Shown here: piece after piece, positions 24,500 through 35,965 of the stretch
How the letters are laid out: every line of letters begins with the position of its first letter
Position numbering within the stretch: the stretch's first letter is position 1
Origin: Apostichopus japonicus
Taxonomy: Eukaryota > Echinodermata > Holothuroidea > Aspidochirotida > Stichopodidae
Assembly (NCBI RefSeq): GCF_037975245.1
Contig: NC_092576.1
Span: 22,755,611 to 22,819,610 of the forward strand
Reading direction: 5' to 3'
DNA: 64,000 bases
Program-made: the position numbers and the translations under genes
The notes under the pieces: generated by a model
What the model saw: the letters and a program-made list of their open reading frames with translations, nothing else
Database searches by the model: none
What the model was told of the DNA's origin: nothing

Positions 24500-24890
24500 G
24501 ACACCCCCCATATCATTCATAAACCATGGTCACACTGATGTTATAACTCATTGTCACATAGATGTTACCCCACCTATCATAAATAAACCACATGTGGTCA
24601 CATTAATGTACATCAATTTCTACTGTAGAGGATACCCCACCTTTCATAAATAAACCATGGTCACACTGATGTTATACTGTAACTCTTTGTCACTGTAAAT
24701 GATATCCCACCTAGATCATAAATAAACCATGGTCACATTAATGTACATCAATTTCTACTATAGATGTTACCCCACCTTTCATAAGTAAACCATTGTCACA
24801 CTGATATATAACTCTTTGTCTACTGTAGATGTTACCCTACAGTACCTATTATAATTAAACCATGGTCACACTGATATATTTAACTCTATG
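24500..24890. repeat. ~70-bp tandem repeat, about six diverged units
   Basis: Units share ACCCCACCT..CATAAATAAACC, CATGGTCACACTGATGT and TACTGTAGATG. They show alternating long and short versions (ATTAATGTACATCAATTTCT in every second unit), so a higher-order period of about 140 bp is visible. Confidence 0.85.
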
Positions 24891-27800
24891 CAATACATTT
24901 CCATTAACACTGATAGCACTGGTAAAATCAACAAGGCCTCAAATTAAAATACAGTATGAACATTTTGCTTGCTTAATAGCTTATCATTTCAAATGGATTA
25001 TGTTTTTTATTAATGTTTTTATAAGAAATTCCATGTAATGATGGATTATTCTTCCTCACCAATAAACTAATGATCACTGTTAAATGTGCTACTATATAGT
25101 CATTGTGAGTAACAGTTGTTTGCACGGTTCATTCATTTCCACTGATAGACGTTATAAGAAGCAAATTCACAAAATTCATGCAATTGTGGAGCTTTATTTC
25201 CTGTTGGTCAGCAATTTCAAAGAGATTTTCTCAAAATAAAATTGCAAAGGATGAAATTATGACATCCTGCTGAATTCAAAGGTAGAAAGTAAATATTGGT
25301 TAATAACTCACAAGGCACCATTGATATATATATTATCATTACTCTAGTACACATACTGTATGTACACTGGTATACAGTACATACAAACAGTAGCATGTAC
25401 TGTAGTTAAGACACACACAGAAAACTATGCTTCCTCTTGAAACAACCAAACAAGGATTTGCCATAGAAACAAAACAGAACCAATTCAAATTTCCTTGACG
25501 GCCATAAATCCTTCATCCCTTGACAACCTCTGGGTAACTTCAATTAAGAAATTAAATTATAGATGCACAATGATTGGTAGCTTTGATAAAAACAAATTTC
25601 TGTATACAGTAACTCTGGAAGTGGCATACTAGCAGGTATGATCAACTACATACTGTACTGTTGACATGTCATCCATAAATTAACTTTGCAACATTGGTTA
25701 GCTTTGTTTGCTTATTCTGACTACCTATGTTTAGCCTACAGTCACTGTCTGTCTTGACATTCTCTATGTTTAGTAGCAATAACGCTTGAGCAGCAATATA
25801 TACCTGGAAGGGAATATTGATTTACAAACAAGAAGATTATAATGCATCGTGGAAGGTAATAACACCTACAAGGAGCCAAAAATTTACATTTCTACAGATA
25901 TTCAGGGTTTCGAAAGCTTGCTGACTTTTCTGAAATCAAGCTGCAACTTTTAAAAGTAGCATTTTGCATCCTTTTCTATGGTTTTTCTTAACCTCACTGA
26001 TTCCACGATGCCATAACGACATACATAACTAGCTTATCTATTCAAATCTTGCTTAAATGGTGGCATAAAAGTCGAAAAATTTACAACTTTCAACTTTGTT
26101 TTTTCTCGAAGCTGTTTTCCGTTGGGATCCAAATAAACCTTGCCCATAATATGAATATTTCAAAGCTACGAACGTCATTGACCAATTGATACCTAATCCA
26201 ACACCATGCTTGATTTGTGTAGAATGTCTATGGCAGTTGTACCAGGGAGCTGTTAGAGTCCAGCTCGCTGGTTGTACTCAGTTACCAACTCGACGTTTTG
26301 AATCTATTTTTAGCAATGGCTCATAACTTAACCTGCATCTCTGATTGGTTGAAGTCAAACTACAATAGTGGGTTTGGGGAAACTGTATGCGATTACTATT
26401 AAATGTGTAATTTGTCTGACGACTCTTTTCTCATGATCTGCAAATGTCCTTAATTACTCGCCGATTAACTCTTTTGGCAGGGAAAAACACTTGGCTAATA
26501 TCTTAGTTTGCTGTTTCGTGATTGATATGTAAAAAACTCCATGGACATGTCAAAACAGTGGGAAACGGCGACAAAACGCAAAATGCTGTTTTAAGAGAAG
26601 TGGACAACCCTTCATGCATACAGCAGGGTCGGGGATTGCCTGAGGAACCTGGTAGGTGTCAAGCAGTGAAACCCCTTCCTGGGCATCCATGGCGCAAAGC
26701 CCAGAGTATATTTCACATTCAGCAGTTTTCACATCCAAACTTTGGCCATAACAAAATAAATACAATCATTTTGCACTTTGTGGTTCCAAGGATTGCAGTC
26801 AAACTGAAATTAGTCGTAACAAAAATGTTGAAATGCAAGAAGTCTGATGTATGCTAAAGTTAACTTCAGGGATATAAATACAATTTGAAGGTGGAGACTA
26901 AGTATAATTTGTGCACTACTGTACATATACACAAGAAAACTGATTCTCAGATATTTTACGATATGTTGTACACAAAAAAATTTGAAATTTCTAACAATAA
27001 AACGTAATGCAGTGGTTGTTTTCTCAGTGTAAATGTGCGTGTACAGTATGTGTGACGGTATGATTGCGTGCATCCGGTACGTGCCTGGGCTTGGCACTTG
27101 TGTTCCTAACATGACATCATCGTTGTCTTGTTTGGAAATCACGTTCTTCAGAGTTCTGTTTTCGGATGCGAATATTAAACGTTAATTTCTAATTAGTCCT
27201 TGAGGTTTTGAAGATGATGAGAATAGTTTTGAACATAGATTTTCTCATAGATTCAGAGGAAGTTACTCTCGAGTAGTTGGATTTTCATGTCACAGCCTCT
27301 TTAACCAACCATAAGTTGGGGACTGTTATATACCAGAAATAAAGTCATAATTCTATAAACATTATATACTCAATTGTGTTGCAGCTACAATAACATATCA
27401 CTGAATTCATAAAGGAAGAAACAGACAAGTGTAAGGAAGTCAAGGCCTTACCACTTCCTTTCAAAAGCTGAGTTATTGTTACCATGGCAACTCTGTCAGC
27501 CTGGAATAATTTAGTGACAATCCAATATAAAGCAGTTTTGAAGGCTCTTACTTTGTTCTTATACTGTATAAATAATATGTGTACAAACACTGCTATATGT
27601 TTACCATATGTATAGCCAGTTGCCTCCAGGCATAAATTCTTCCTTGTCAGACACCTTGTAATATATTTGATACATTTATCTCATTATAACGGAACAAGTG
27701 GTGAGGATCAACCTACAGGGTCAGTGCAATAAGTCATACTTAACATATATAGAACCTTCCTCACTGTTGTGTGAACAGCTCAACTGTAAATGACAAGATT

Positions 27801-29204
27801 CTCAAAAGATGTCTTCTGCTGATAAAACCATTTGACACAAGAAACAAAGTCACTTAAAAAGTTAAACTCGCGCAGCTTACAAAAACATTGTCTGATCCCG
27901 ATGTGGCAGATATCTATGCTGTGAAAATGATGATTGGTACAGGTAACACATTTTATGCAAATGACACACAGTGTCACATTTTCTTGCACATGTACTAGCG
28001 TCTGTGAAGTTCCTTGACATCTATTGGCAATGTTCAGACACCAGCAATCTTTAAGCTTGTTTTAAGCAAATTATAGAAGCCCTACTACAGTACTACTATA
28101 AAGCAAATTATGTAAGCTCTACTACATACCACGACTACAACATGGAAAACATACAGTACTGTATACTGTAGGCTACAGCATACAGGTACATTAAAAGCAA
28201 ACTGGTGATACCAGTTCCATCTCTTCAGTCTTCAGAAGACCTAGAATTAACAAGGTTGTCAGCCCTCCACCATTATGGCCTAGTTTTGAATGCATCAAGG
28301 TGTTGACATAACCTACATTATTAGTCTTCCATTGCACCATGATCTGAATGCTCTAAAGTGGATGAGCTAAACACAGTTATGAAATTTTCAAATGTTGACC
28401 TCTGTCAACCATGATTGATTAACCTTCAAAGCTTTGACACTTCTTGCACTCATTTCAATTGGTAGCCACATGTCAAGTATGTCTGCAAATACAGTAGTCT
28501 CCTTCTTGAGAGTTTTGGTACATATAATGTCAATAACTGTTGACAACCATCAAAACCATTGTAGACTTTTTGCACATCATATACTCTACCTTACTCTTAG
28601 CTAGGCCAAATTCATATTCTTAAGAATCTTGAAATGCTCAATTAAAAGAATTAGCATACAGTGCGTACAGTATGTACAGTATACGTGTGTGCATGTGTGT
28701 ATATGTATGCACACAAGGCCACTGTACTTGTCTACAGGTGAACAGTGCATATGGAAATATTTATCTCTGAATGAAAGAGTTACATACAGTATATTGAACA
28801 TTGTGTGCAAAAATGAAATTCAGATGAGAATTTGAGACCATGCATTGTACATGATTTTATAATTGATTTTATAATAAATCCCACACAAAGTTAACCAGAA
28901 TACCAGATAGCTTCCTTGCCTTGTGTGCAAAGATCGTCATAACTTTTACATAAGGTCCTTTTACTCACAATTTACAACACAAAACATTTCTGCCATTTAA
29001 TGTGATGATTATTTCTAGATCATACAAGCCATTTCATAATTTTGTAGCAGGATTCTAAATTTGTTCCTTAATCATATTCCCACCAAAATGATATGCATGA
29101 AACTGTGAGCTAGCAGTGTATTTGGGCAAATAATAGCCTATATCCTTCCTGTAACTTCTGTCGTATGATTCGTAACTCTGTTTGACCAACTGCGTTGAAC
29201 ACTT
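24891..29204. other. No gene seen
   Basis: A plus-strand frame at 26,522-26,857 (111 codons) is the longest. It has no recognised domain, no start context and no splice partner, so it is not called. The rest is AT-rich, with many TACAGTA words and a small partial duplication at 28,070-28,130. Confidence 0.45.
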
Positions 29205-29650
29205 ATTATTGTTATTATTATTACACCGGTGCTTGTATACTGTAGCGCAAAATCCCAGGGTTCAATGCACTTAACAAAACATATACAAAAATACAATTGA
29301 ATACAATAGTACCATCTAGGTTTGTTTGAACTAAAACATCTTTAACGCTGATTTCAGAGTGCCGATAGAGGTACAGTAATTAAGGCTTGGTATTTCTAAT
29401 GGTAACTTGTTCCACAACAACGGGGCGACATGGCTAAAAGCTTACTCCCCGACTGCCTTGTTTGATCTACGGATTGTGAGAGCAGAATTTTCAGAGAATG
29501 ACCGAATGATGCGAGAAGGCTTGTGGATATGGATTTACTGCAATTACACTGGTGACAACTGATGAAGAATTTAGGTGAGGATGCACAATTGTAGGCTTAG
29601 GCTACAAGTCTCATACAAAATGTAATTGAACAGAGCCGTGAACTTCTTCA
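29205..29650. mobile_element. Possible retroelement remnant
   Basis: It starts with a TTATTATTG microsatellite, then CACCGGTGCTTGTATACTGT and AGCGCAAAATCCCAGGG. Downstream is GTAACTTGTTCCACAACAAC with GGGGCGACATGGCTAAAAGC and CCCCGACTGCC. This ordering resembles short interspersed elements of fish and marine invertebrates that I remember only in outline. No reverse transcriptase is encoded. Confidence 0.35.
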
Positions 29651-30324
29651 GAGGACATTGTGCAATGAATGAAGTTGAGAAGCTCAAGTACCATAGTTGA
29701 AATATTAATGTTACAAGTTAGAATTTTACAAGACTAATTAATGACTAATTTAGTATGTCTTCACATGAAATATTAGCATTGGTGTAGAAATCTGTGTTCT
29801 TGAATTAAAATGTTGCCATCTTGTGGGAAATTTGAATTGTATGATACATTTTACTCAGAAATAAAGATTCCTCCTAGTGATCCACCAATATGAGTTTGAC
29901 CTTAAAATTATGTAGAGTGAGAAATGTTAAATAATTGGTCACTGTGAGGTAGAAATGTTACATCATTGCTCACTGCGGGTTACAAATAACAAAGGTGAGA
30001 CATATACTTCTGATATAAATAAGAAGTATGGAAATGTACATTTCTATGCTCTGGTGTAACATCCATGCCCGTATCACAGATTTAAAAGTTGCTTGGATCC
30101 TTGCCAAGAGTTTTGGCAAGCGCAAGACGAGTGTCAGTAGGGTGTGTTCAGTTTTTAATTGTGCTGTACCATACAGCACTAGACTGGTGAAATTTACTCC
30201 ACTAGACTGTGGTGAAGATATGTTTTAATTTTGAATGTTGGTAGCCGGACAGGCTTAAACAGACATGAAGTTAGATAGCCCGAAGACAGTAATAAGGAGC
30301 TACAGGCACCCAGAGAATAGGATT

Positions 30325-30700
30325 TTTCAAGACTTGAAATATGCATGTACATGTGTACACAATTTAGCTGTCTCAAATTGTACATACAAGACACCTGGTT
30401 TGTGCATGCATAGCAAATGCTCTACATGTTTATATAGCAGATGATTACATGTCCTCCATAAAAATATGCTTTTTAAAAGCATAGTCTACAAGGTAATACA
30501 TTTGATTTGATTTTTCAAGATTTGAAGTACATGTGTACACAATTTAGCTGTCTCAAATTGTACATGCAATACATTAAGCTGAGCTCTGGTTTGTGCATGC
30601 ATAGCAAATTATGCTCTACATGTTTATATACCAGATGTTTACATGTCGTCCAGAAAGATATGCTTTTAAAAGCATAGTCTACAAGGTGATATACATTTCT
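30325..30700. repeat. ~190-bp tandem duplication
   Basis: Two copies, about 30,325-30,509 and 30,512-30,700, run from TTTTTCAAGAYTTGAA through ACACAATTTAGCTGTCTCAA, GGTTTGTGCATGCATAGCAA and CTACATGTTTATATA to AAAAGCATAGTCTACAAGGT. The second copy has a short insertion (TAAGCTGAGCTC). Both give similar spurious minus-strand frames. Confidence 0.9.
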
Positions 30701-32116
30701 TGAGGTAGCTACCTGTACCTCATTTGTTTTTAACATGTTTTGTTTAGATTGATTATTATTGCTTTTAAGACAATTGCTGTAACTTACAAGTGTTGCAGAG
30801 AAAAAAAATGAAGACAAAATTACAATTTGAAGAATTTTAATTATATAAGGCAGAAATCAGAACAAATTCTTCATCATAACATCAAGTTCCAAAGTATGAA
30901 AACATGGGTAGGAGTCACCATTGTCACTGAGCTAATTATTGCATTGTGGATGCTAACATCACAAAAGACTACCAAACTGTTGTTGAATGTTTCATCAGCA
31001 TTATTCCACCGTGTAAGAATGTCCCTGTAATCACTGTTCAAATTGCTTACATGATTCGTTTGATTACAGTATAAATTGATCAGCAGCAAGCATACTTTTT
31101 GCTAACGCACTCTGTGCGAGTTGCACAATTGCTAATATTATACAGAGTGAATTTATAAATTCCTGATCAATCAGAAAACACTGTCGAGAATCACTTTCCA
31201 CAAACTAGTTACTACTTTACCACAGTTTTATGTAGCTGTAATGTGGGGATTGACAACAGTCAAAACATATATGTATGCATAATGCTAGGCTTACAAAGTA
31301 ATACTATTAGAAGTGCATACTTAAGTGGTAAATTATTTCCTTGGCTACTTAGCCTAGGCCCAGCAGGATCCAGTCCCACCTTTCCCCAGTCAAATCCTTC
31401 CATATATATACTTATTTGGGTTTATTACTGTACAACAACAATCAAATTATTTTGAGATTGTAACTACACAATTAACATATTTCTTTTACACAATAACAGC
31501 ATAGTCAGAAGTTTAGAAGTACTTATCACATATATATTGAGAATAACACAGCATGCCTACTACCTACAGTAGGCTAAGTTACAGGTAAAAATGTCTACGC
31601 CTCAATTGAAGCATCCGTGCAGGGAATGATGGGACCTGGTTTCTAGGGCCTAACTTAGGCCTATATGCCTACAGTTCATTTCAAAGATGCTCTGAATATG
31701 AATTCATTGTCTAGCATAGGCCTAATGTTAGACTTGCTCCATCTATTTAAATTGTTACATATATGCCTTTGCGTTTATGTACGGCTTGTCTAAATCGACA
31801 GTTAGTACCCTAGTACCATCTACATTCAAGATACTCAGCTGCCATTTGTCGTATTGACTTCGACAGTGACCAAACTTACTCTACAAATTCAAGATACAGA
31901 CACATACAGAATCCTAGCAATGCCATTGGTGACTAGTACAGAATCTATAGTAAACAATATCACAACGCATGATATGACTCTATAGCGGAAGTATAAGTTA
32001 GGCCTTTAGCCTGCCTGTACTTGTTGTAAGTAGCTGTCGCTTTTCAGACCTTTGCGGAAACATGTAAGAACATTTACATAGTATATACAAAGTAGGAACG
32101 GACGTAGGCTACTTAC
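30701..32116. other. No coding exon seen
   Basis: AT-rich sequence without an exon, ending at the donor site described in the next entry. Confidence 0.45.
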
Positions 32117-32260
32117 CTTTGAGGGCTTCTTTAACTATTTGTCAATTAAAACCGATGAAATAAGTGGACAAGCAATGCGTATGTGAAAGTCATCTTCTAC
32201 TCCATGATTTCGAAGCAGTCCAACGAATACTTTGTATGGCCTTGTTTTGTTTCTTCGTGA
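32117..32260 (-). other. Possible non-coding first exon of the SH3 scaffold gene (3' boundary only)
   Basis: The minus strand reads CCCTCAAAG|GTAAGTAGCC, a full-consensus 5' splice site cutting after 32,117. The SH3 gene's first coding exon begins with only four untranslated bases behind an acceptor at 4267, so an upstream 5' UTR exon is needed. This is the best donor I found on that strand, and would imply a 27.8-kb intron. The transcription start is not defined. Other upstream donors remain possible. Confidence 0.25.
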
Positions 32261-32519
32261 CTTCAGTATGATCATTCTTTCATTCTTGTGTTACACAGTA
32301 CCTACTATACGGTACAGCCTCATTGAAGGTAGCAGCCACTAAGAGCAGACAGTAACAGCAGCCACTAAGACTAAGAGCAAAAGGACAGAAAGTCGTGTGT
32401 GTGTATGTTATTACTGACACTGCGGTCGAGTGGGTTTGTTCAAATAGTGCATAAATAAGGAGGGTATTGTTTTAATTATTGTAATTTATTATTATTTGTT
32501 ATTATTGTTGTCATTTGAA

Positions 32520-33085
32520 TTATCGATTTCTTGACCAAAAGTGGCATTAACATTTCAACCCTGATACGGACATCTCTAAACGCGTAATGTGTAATGATCA
32601 AAAAAATTATTTACTTTTATTTTTCTTCAAAATCGATTAATTTGAGTTATCGAACTTGTTGAGATGTTTGATTAGCACCACATTAAAGTAGAAATGTTCC
32701 TCTAGCTTTCACGTGGTATAGATATAATACTATCGGTAACAAAACCTCTTCTCCGGCTATTGGCTAAGATCATGTGTAGTAGGCATATATGTTCCTTTTC
32801 GAGGGGAGTAGTGATGCACACCTGACGATGATCACACAGTCTTTCGGTAGTTTGGTTTTCGTGCCCAGGTTCTTTCCTGGGCGATTTTTTCTTAAAAAGT
32901 ATCGGTAACAAAACCGATTTCTTGACCGAAAGGGGCCTTAAAGTTTTAACCCCGCTACGGACCCCTATCCAAACGCGCTGTATTTACGTAATGTTTAATG
33001 TGTAATGGTAAAAAATTGATATGTTTTTTACTTCAATCGATTAAGTTGAGTTATCGACCTTATTGAGATGTCCGGTTAGTTTTGT
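32520..33085. repeat. ~385-bp imperfect tandem duplication
   Basis: The block from ATTTCTTGACCRAAAG through TAATGTGTAATG, then AATCGATTAA(T/G)TTGAGTTATCGA and TTGAGATGT, occurs at about 32,520-32,690 and again at 32,915-33,085. The spacer also shows TATCGGTAACAAAACC twice (about 32,733 and 32,899), so the whole unit was duplicated. It adjoins the foldback element to its right. Confidence 0.8.
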
Positions 33086-33156
33086 GTTCACGTGCTTTGG
33101 GCTAGTATGCACCCAACCTGAAGCTATCCCAGGATTCATCGCATGATTCATCGCAT

Positions 33157-33801
33157 CAAGGGCGGCGGAAGCACTTTTATTCTGGGGGGGGGGGGCACCG
33201 ACATCAAAGGGCACTTTGCAGAAATTCGATTGGAGTGATGCAGCCTTATATTTAATACCCTTTATAACTCTTATTGTATTATCTTATTTGCGTATACACA
33301 TCACTCCTTCAAGACCCCCCCCCCCCCCCCCTCAAGGAAAATATGCATACAGCACTGCAATATCCAATGAACAAATTGGGAAACAAGGAACAAGTTTTCT
33401 TTTGAGACAAAATGAGGTGAAATCATGCTAGTTGCTAATGTAGAGTTTATTTCTTGTTAATATATCTTAACAATTTTTTTCCATTCGAAATAGCTTTGAG
33501 TTTGACCGACAGAAATTCATTAAAAGTCAGGGGCGTAGCCAGGATTTGCAAAGTTGTATGCACGACTATCTGAGCGGAGCGCCACCATCGGTTGGCGCGG
33601 AGCGTAGAAGAAAATTTTTGTTTTACAAACCCCTCAGATGGCCGGAAACGGCCCTTCCCGAGTGTTCATTCTGGTTCCCTGGCCTCTAATTGCTAACTTG
33701 AGACACCTCAATTTTTATGTAGAAAAAGGGCACATTTTTAACCTGAGGAAAAGTGGGGGGCACGTGCCCCCTGTGCCCCCCCCCCGGTTCCGCCGCCCTT
33801 G
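33157..33801. mobile_element. hAT non-autonomous element with perfect 8-bp target duplication
   Basis: Terminal inverted repeats CAAGGGCGGCGGAA and TTCCGCCGCCCTTG (14 bp, perfect) are flanked by an exact 8-bp direct repeat CATCGCAT (33,149-33,156 and 33,802-33,809). The 645-bp size, 8-bp duplication and termini fit hAT. It contains long G and C runs and a hairpin-core segment (CGGAGCGCCACCATCGGTTG at about 33,573). A plus-strand frame at 33,216-33,431 (71 codons) is also open in the sister copy at 62,084 but matches nothing known. No transposase is present. Confidence 0.92.
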
Positions 33802-33805
33802 CATC

Positions 33806-33912
33806 GCATGATTCATCCCAGGATTCATCCCAGGATTCATCCCAGGATTCATCCCAGGATTCATCCCAGGAATCATCACAGGATTCATCCCAGGATTCAG
33901 ATTTATCACCAG
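33806..33912. repeat. 12-bp tandem repeat GGATTCATCCCA
   Basis: About eight units. The period is a multiple of three, so frames read as simple peptides on both strands (HPRI or ESWD repeats). It forms part of the left arm of the enclosing foldback element. Confidence 0.92.
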
Positions 33913-34164
33913 ATTCATTCACCGGACTTATTAAGGCAGCAGGATGTACGTAGACTTAGTGCTGATCTCACCAAACACTGTCTCTTACTTTGCGAAACAT
34001 GGAAAGTTTTTTTTTTTTTTTACCCAGGCAATAAACCAGGGTGGTTGTCCAACTCTTTTGTAGAAAGTCACAACAGAACTGTAGTTACATTAGCAAACAC
34101 CAGACGAAAAAAAAAACCCGTTGAGACTTTGGGTACCTACCGTTCGGAACAATTGGATTAAGGA

Positions 34165-34553
34165 CAAGGGCGTAGCAACCGGGGGGCTGGGGGCGCCAGC
34201 CCCCCCCCCCAGTGAAAAATATGGAGGGGCAGAAGTATCATTCCGCCCCCCCCCCCCCCCCGCTTCGCAAGTCAGAAAACCCCTTTTTCATTTCCAAATA
34301 AGAAAAAAATCTCATTTGGAGTACCAAATTGCATCTAAGGCCAGGTGAAAATGCAAAATTATTTACAAAATGGAGTGGGTGTTGAAGTGTGCTAAATTGC
34401 ACCAAATTGCATCTGAGGCCACCTGGAAATGCAAAAAAAAAATCCAAAGGGGAGGGGGACACCCCCTCACCTTAGACCCCTCCCCCAGCCCGGCCATCAG
34501 TCTTCAGCACCCCCCCCCCCCACCCCACTCAAAAGTACCTTCCTACGCCACTG
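34165..34553. mobile_element. Short hAT-like element rich in C runs
   Basis: Termini CAAGGGCGTAGC (34,165) and CCTACGCCACTG (ending 34,553) are inverted relatives. Flanking bases ATTAAGGA and ATTAATTA agree at the first five positions. It contains four poly-C runs and a repeated phrase AAATTGCATCTRAGGCCA. It lies in the centre of the foldback element. Confidence 0.6.
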
Positions 34554-35039
34554 ATTAATTAAGGGACAACGAATGGGCCTCAATTATGAAGCGACAAGTA
34601 AACGTTACAAACTTCACAGAAAACCTTAATGTATGCAATGTAATTCTCATTCCGACTAACTATTTTTCGTGCGGCACAGATATGCTTGCGTAAGAAACTT
34701 GATTATGCACTTCCCTTCTAATATACAGCGGTACAGTATATGGCGCTATACAGATTCAACAGACAATCGAGTGCAGTGACCGTTTCAATCCTCTGATAAA
34801 TCTGGTGATAAATCTGAATCCTGGGATGAATCCTGCAGTGAATCATGGGATGAATCCTGCGGTGAATCATGGGATGAATCCTGGGCTAGCTTCAGGTTGG
34901 TAGTGTACATTATTAATGAGATATATCAAGATGTCTCTTTCTTCGAAAGAATTGGTCTTCATTACAAAGTAAGCTTTGCGTGATAAAGGCCTATCGGAGT
35001 AATTATAGAATACAGGGACACTCAATGATTCTATCTGAG

Positions 35040-35965
35040 CATCCGGATGCGCGGATGCTCAGTCTCACCCCAGTACGTATGTGAGTAAAAAATGTCAAGT
35101 CCAAGTTCTTTCTTTGGATGCGGGGTCAAAAATTTCCTAAGTCTTTTCCTAGTACTTCTGTGGTGGAATTTTAGAGGGCATCGCACATGTACGGATGCCT
35201 TTTAAGAACGACACACTATTGATGTGGAATATCTTCGTACATGCGGGACTTTCAGTATTTGAAATACGTGATGGAAAATAGGGAAACTTTCCTAGTACTC
35301 CCAGGGTGGATGCGCGGATGCGGAGTCAAAATTAAATACGTGGGGGAGACTTTTCGAAAATTTTCTTAAGTCCTTTCCTTGTACTTCCGTGGTGGATGCG
35401 CGGATGCGCGCATATGCGTACAGGGCCATTTCAGTTTTTTTTTGGGGGGGGGGGGGCAGAAACCTTTGTGCCCGAAAGTTCCTGTGACACTATCTAAGCG
35501 GAGCGCCACCATCGGTTGGTGCGTAGCGTACAAGATTTTTTGGGGGCAAAAAATGCCTCTCAGATTGCCGGAAATGGCACTTCTGAGGCCTTGCAAGTTG
35601 CATCTTAAACATTCTTTATTTTATAATCTCACGTTTTAGAAATTTTATACTTCCTCAAAAATTTTGGGGCATCATGATGCTAAATCAAGAAAATCATTAG
35701 GCATGTATTAACACTAATGTCACAAAACATATAACACAAAACTCTTTCCACGGAATGGTCGGGCAAAAATTGGAAAAAGATTCGGGCAAGCTACTGCATA
35801 TTTATATATATATATATATTTTTTCTCCTCTTAGGCTGCCCGAATTTTTCAGGACTTTTGCCCGAATTTCTTGTCCTCTGGAAATTTGGGGGCAGTCTGC
35901 CCCCTACCCCCCCCCCGCCTCGTACGCCTATGGATGCGCGGATGCGGAGTCAAAATGAAATACGT
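35040..35965. repeat. Degenerate GGATGCGCGGATGCGG repeats, interrupted
   Basis: GGATGCGCGGATGC occurs near 35,045, 35,309, 35,395 and 35,932, with companions GAGTCAAAATNAAATACGTG and TTTTAGAGGGC. The last two copies are separated by about 500 bp carrying a hairpin-core element and C/G runs, which looks like a later insertion. Confidence 0.6.
35490..35640 (+). mobile_element. Hairpin-core family copy
   Basis: ACACTATCTAAGCGGAGCGC, then CACCATCGGTTGGTGCGTAG, GTACAAGATTTTTTGG, GATTGCCGGAAATGGCACTT and GGCCTTGCAAGTTGCATCTT. The order is the same as in the other copies, with one C-to-T change in the right stem arm. Confidence 0.75.

Larger units (their letters stand above)
33113..34899. repeat. 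Foldback element with 12-bp tandem repeats in its arms
   Basis: The left outer border CAACCTGAAGCTATCCCAGG is mirrored at the right by CCTGGGCTAGCTTCAGGTTG (ending 34,899). Inside each border lie GGATTCATCCCA 12-bp repeats (right arm in complement: TGGGATGAATCC), ending in CAGATTTATCACCAGATT and its mirror near 34,793-34,817. The left arm is split by a 645-bp hAT insertion (33,157-33,801). The central part, about 33,925-34,790, contains a second short transposon. Open frames through the 12-bp repeats are artefacts. Confidence 0.82.

Noticed and set aside
26522-26857. 111-codon plus-strand frame
   Set aside because: It has no recognisable domain, splice partner or start context. The composition is ordinary for non-coding sequence here.
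33686-33953. ESWD/HPRI repeat peptides
   Set aside because: They come from the 12-bp tandem repeat in a foldback arm, read in several frames.
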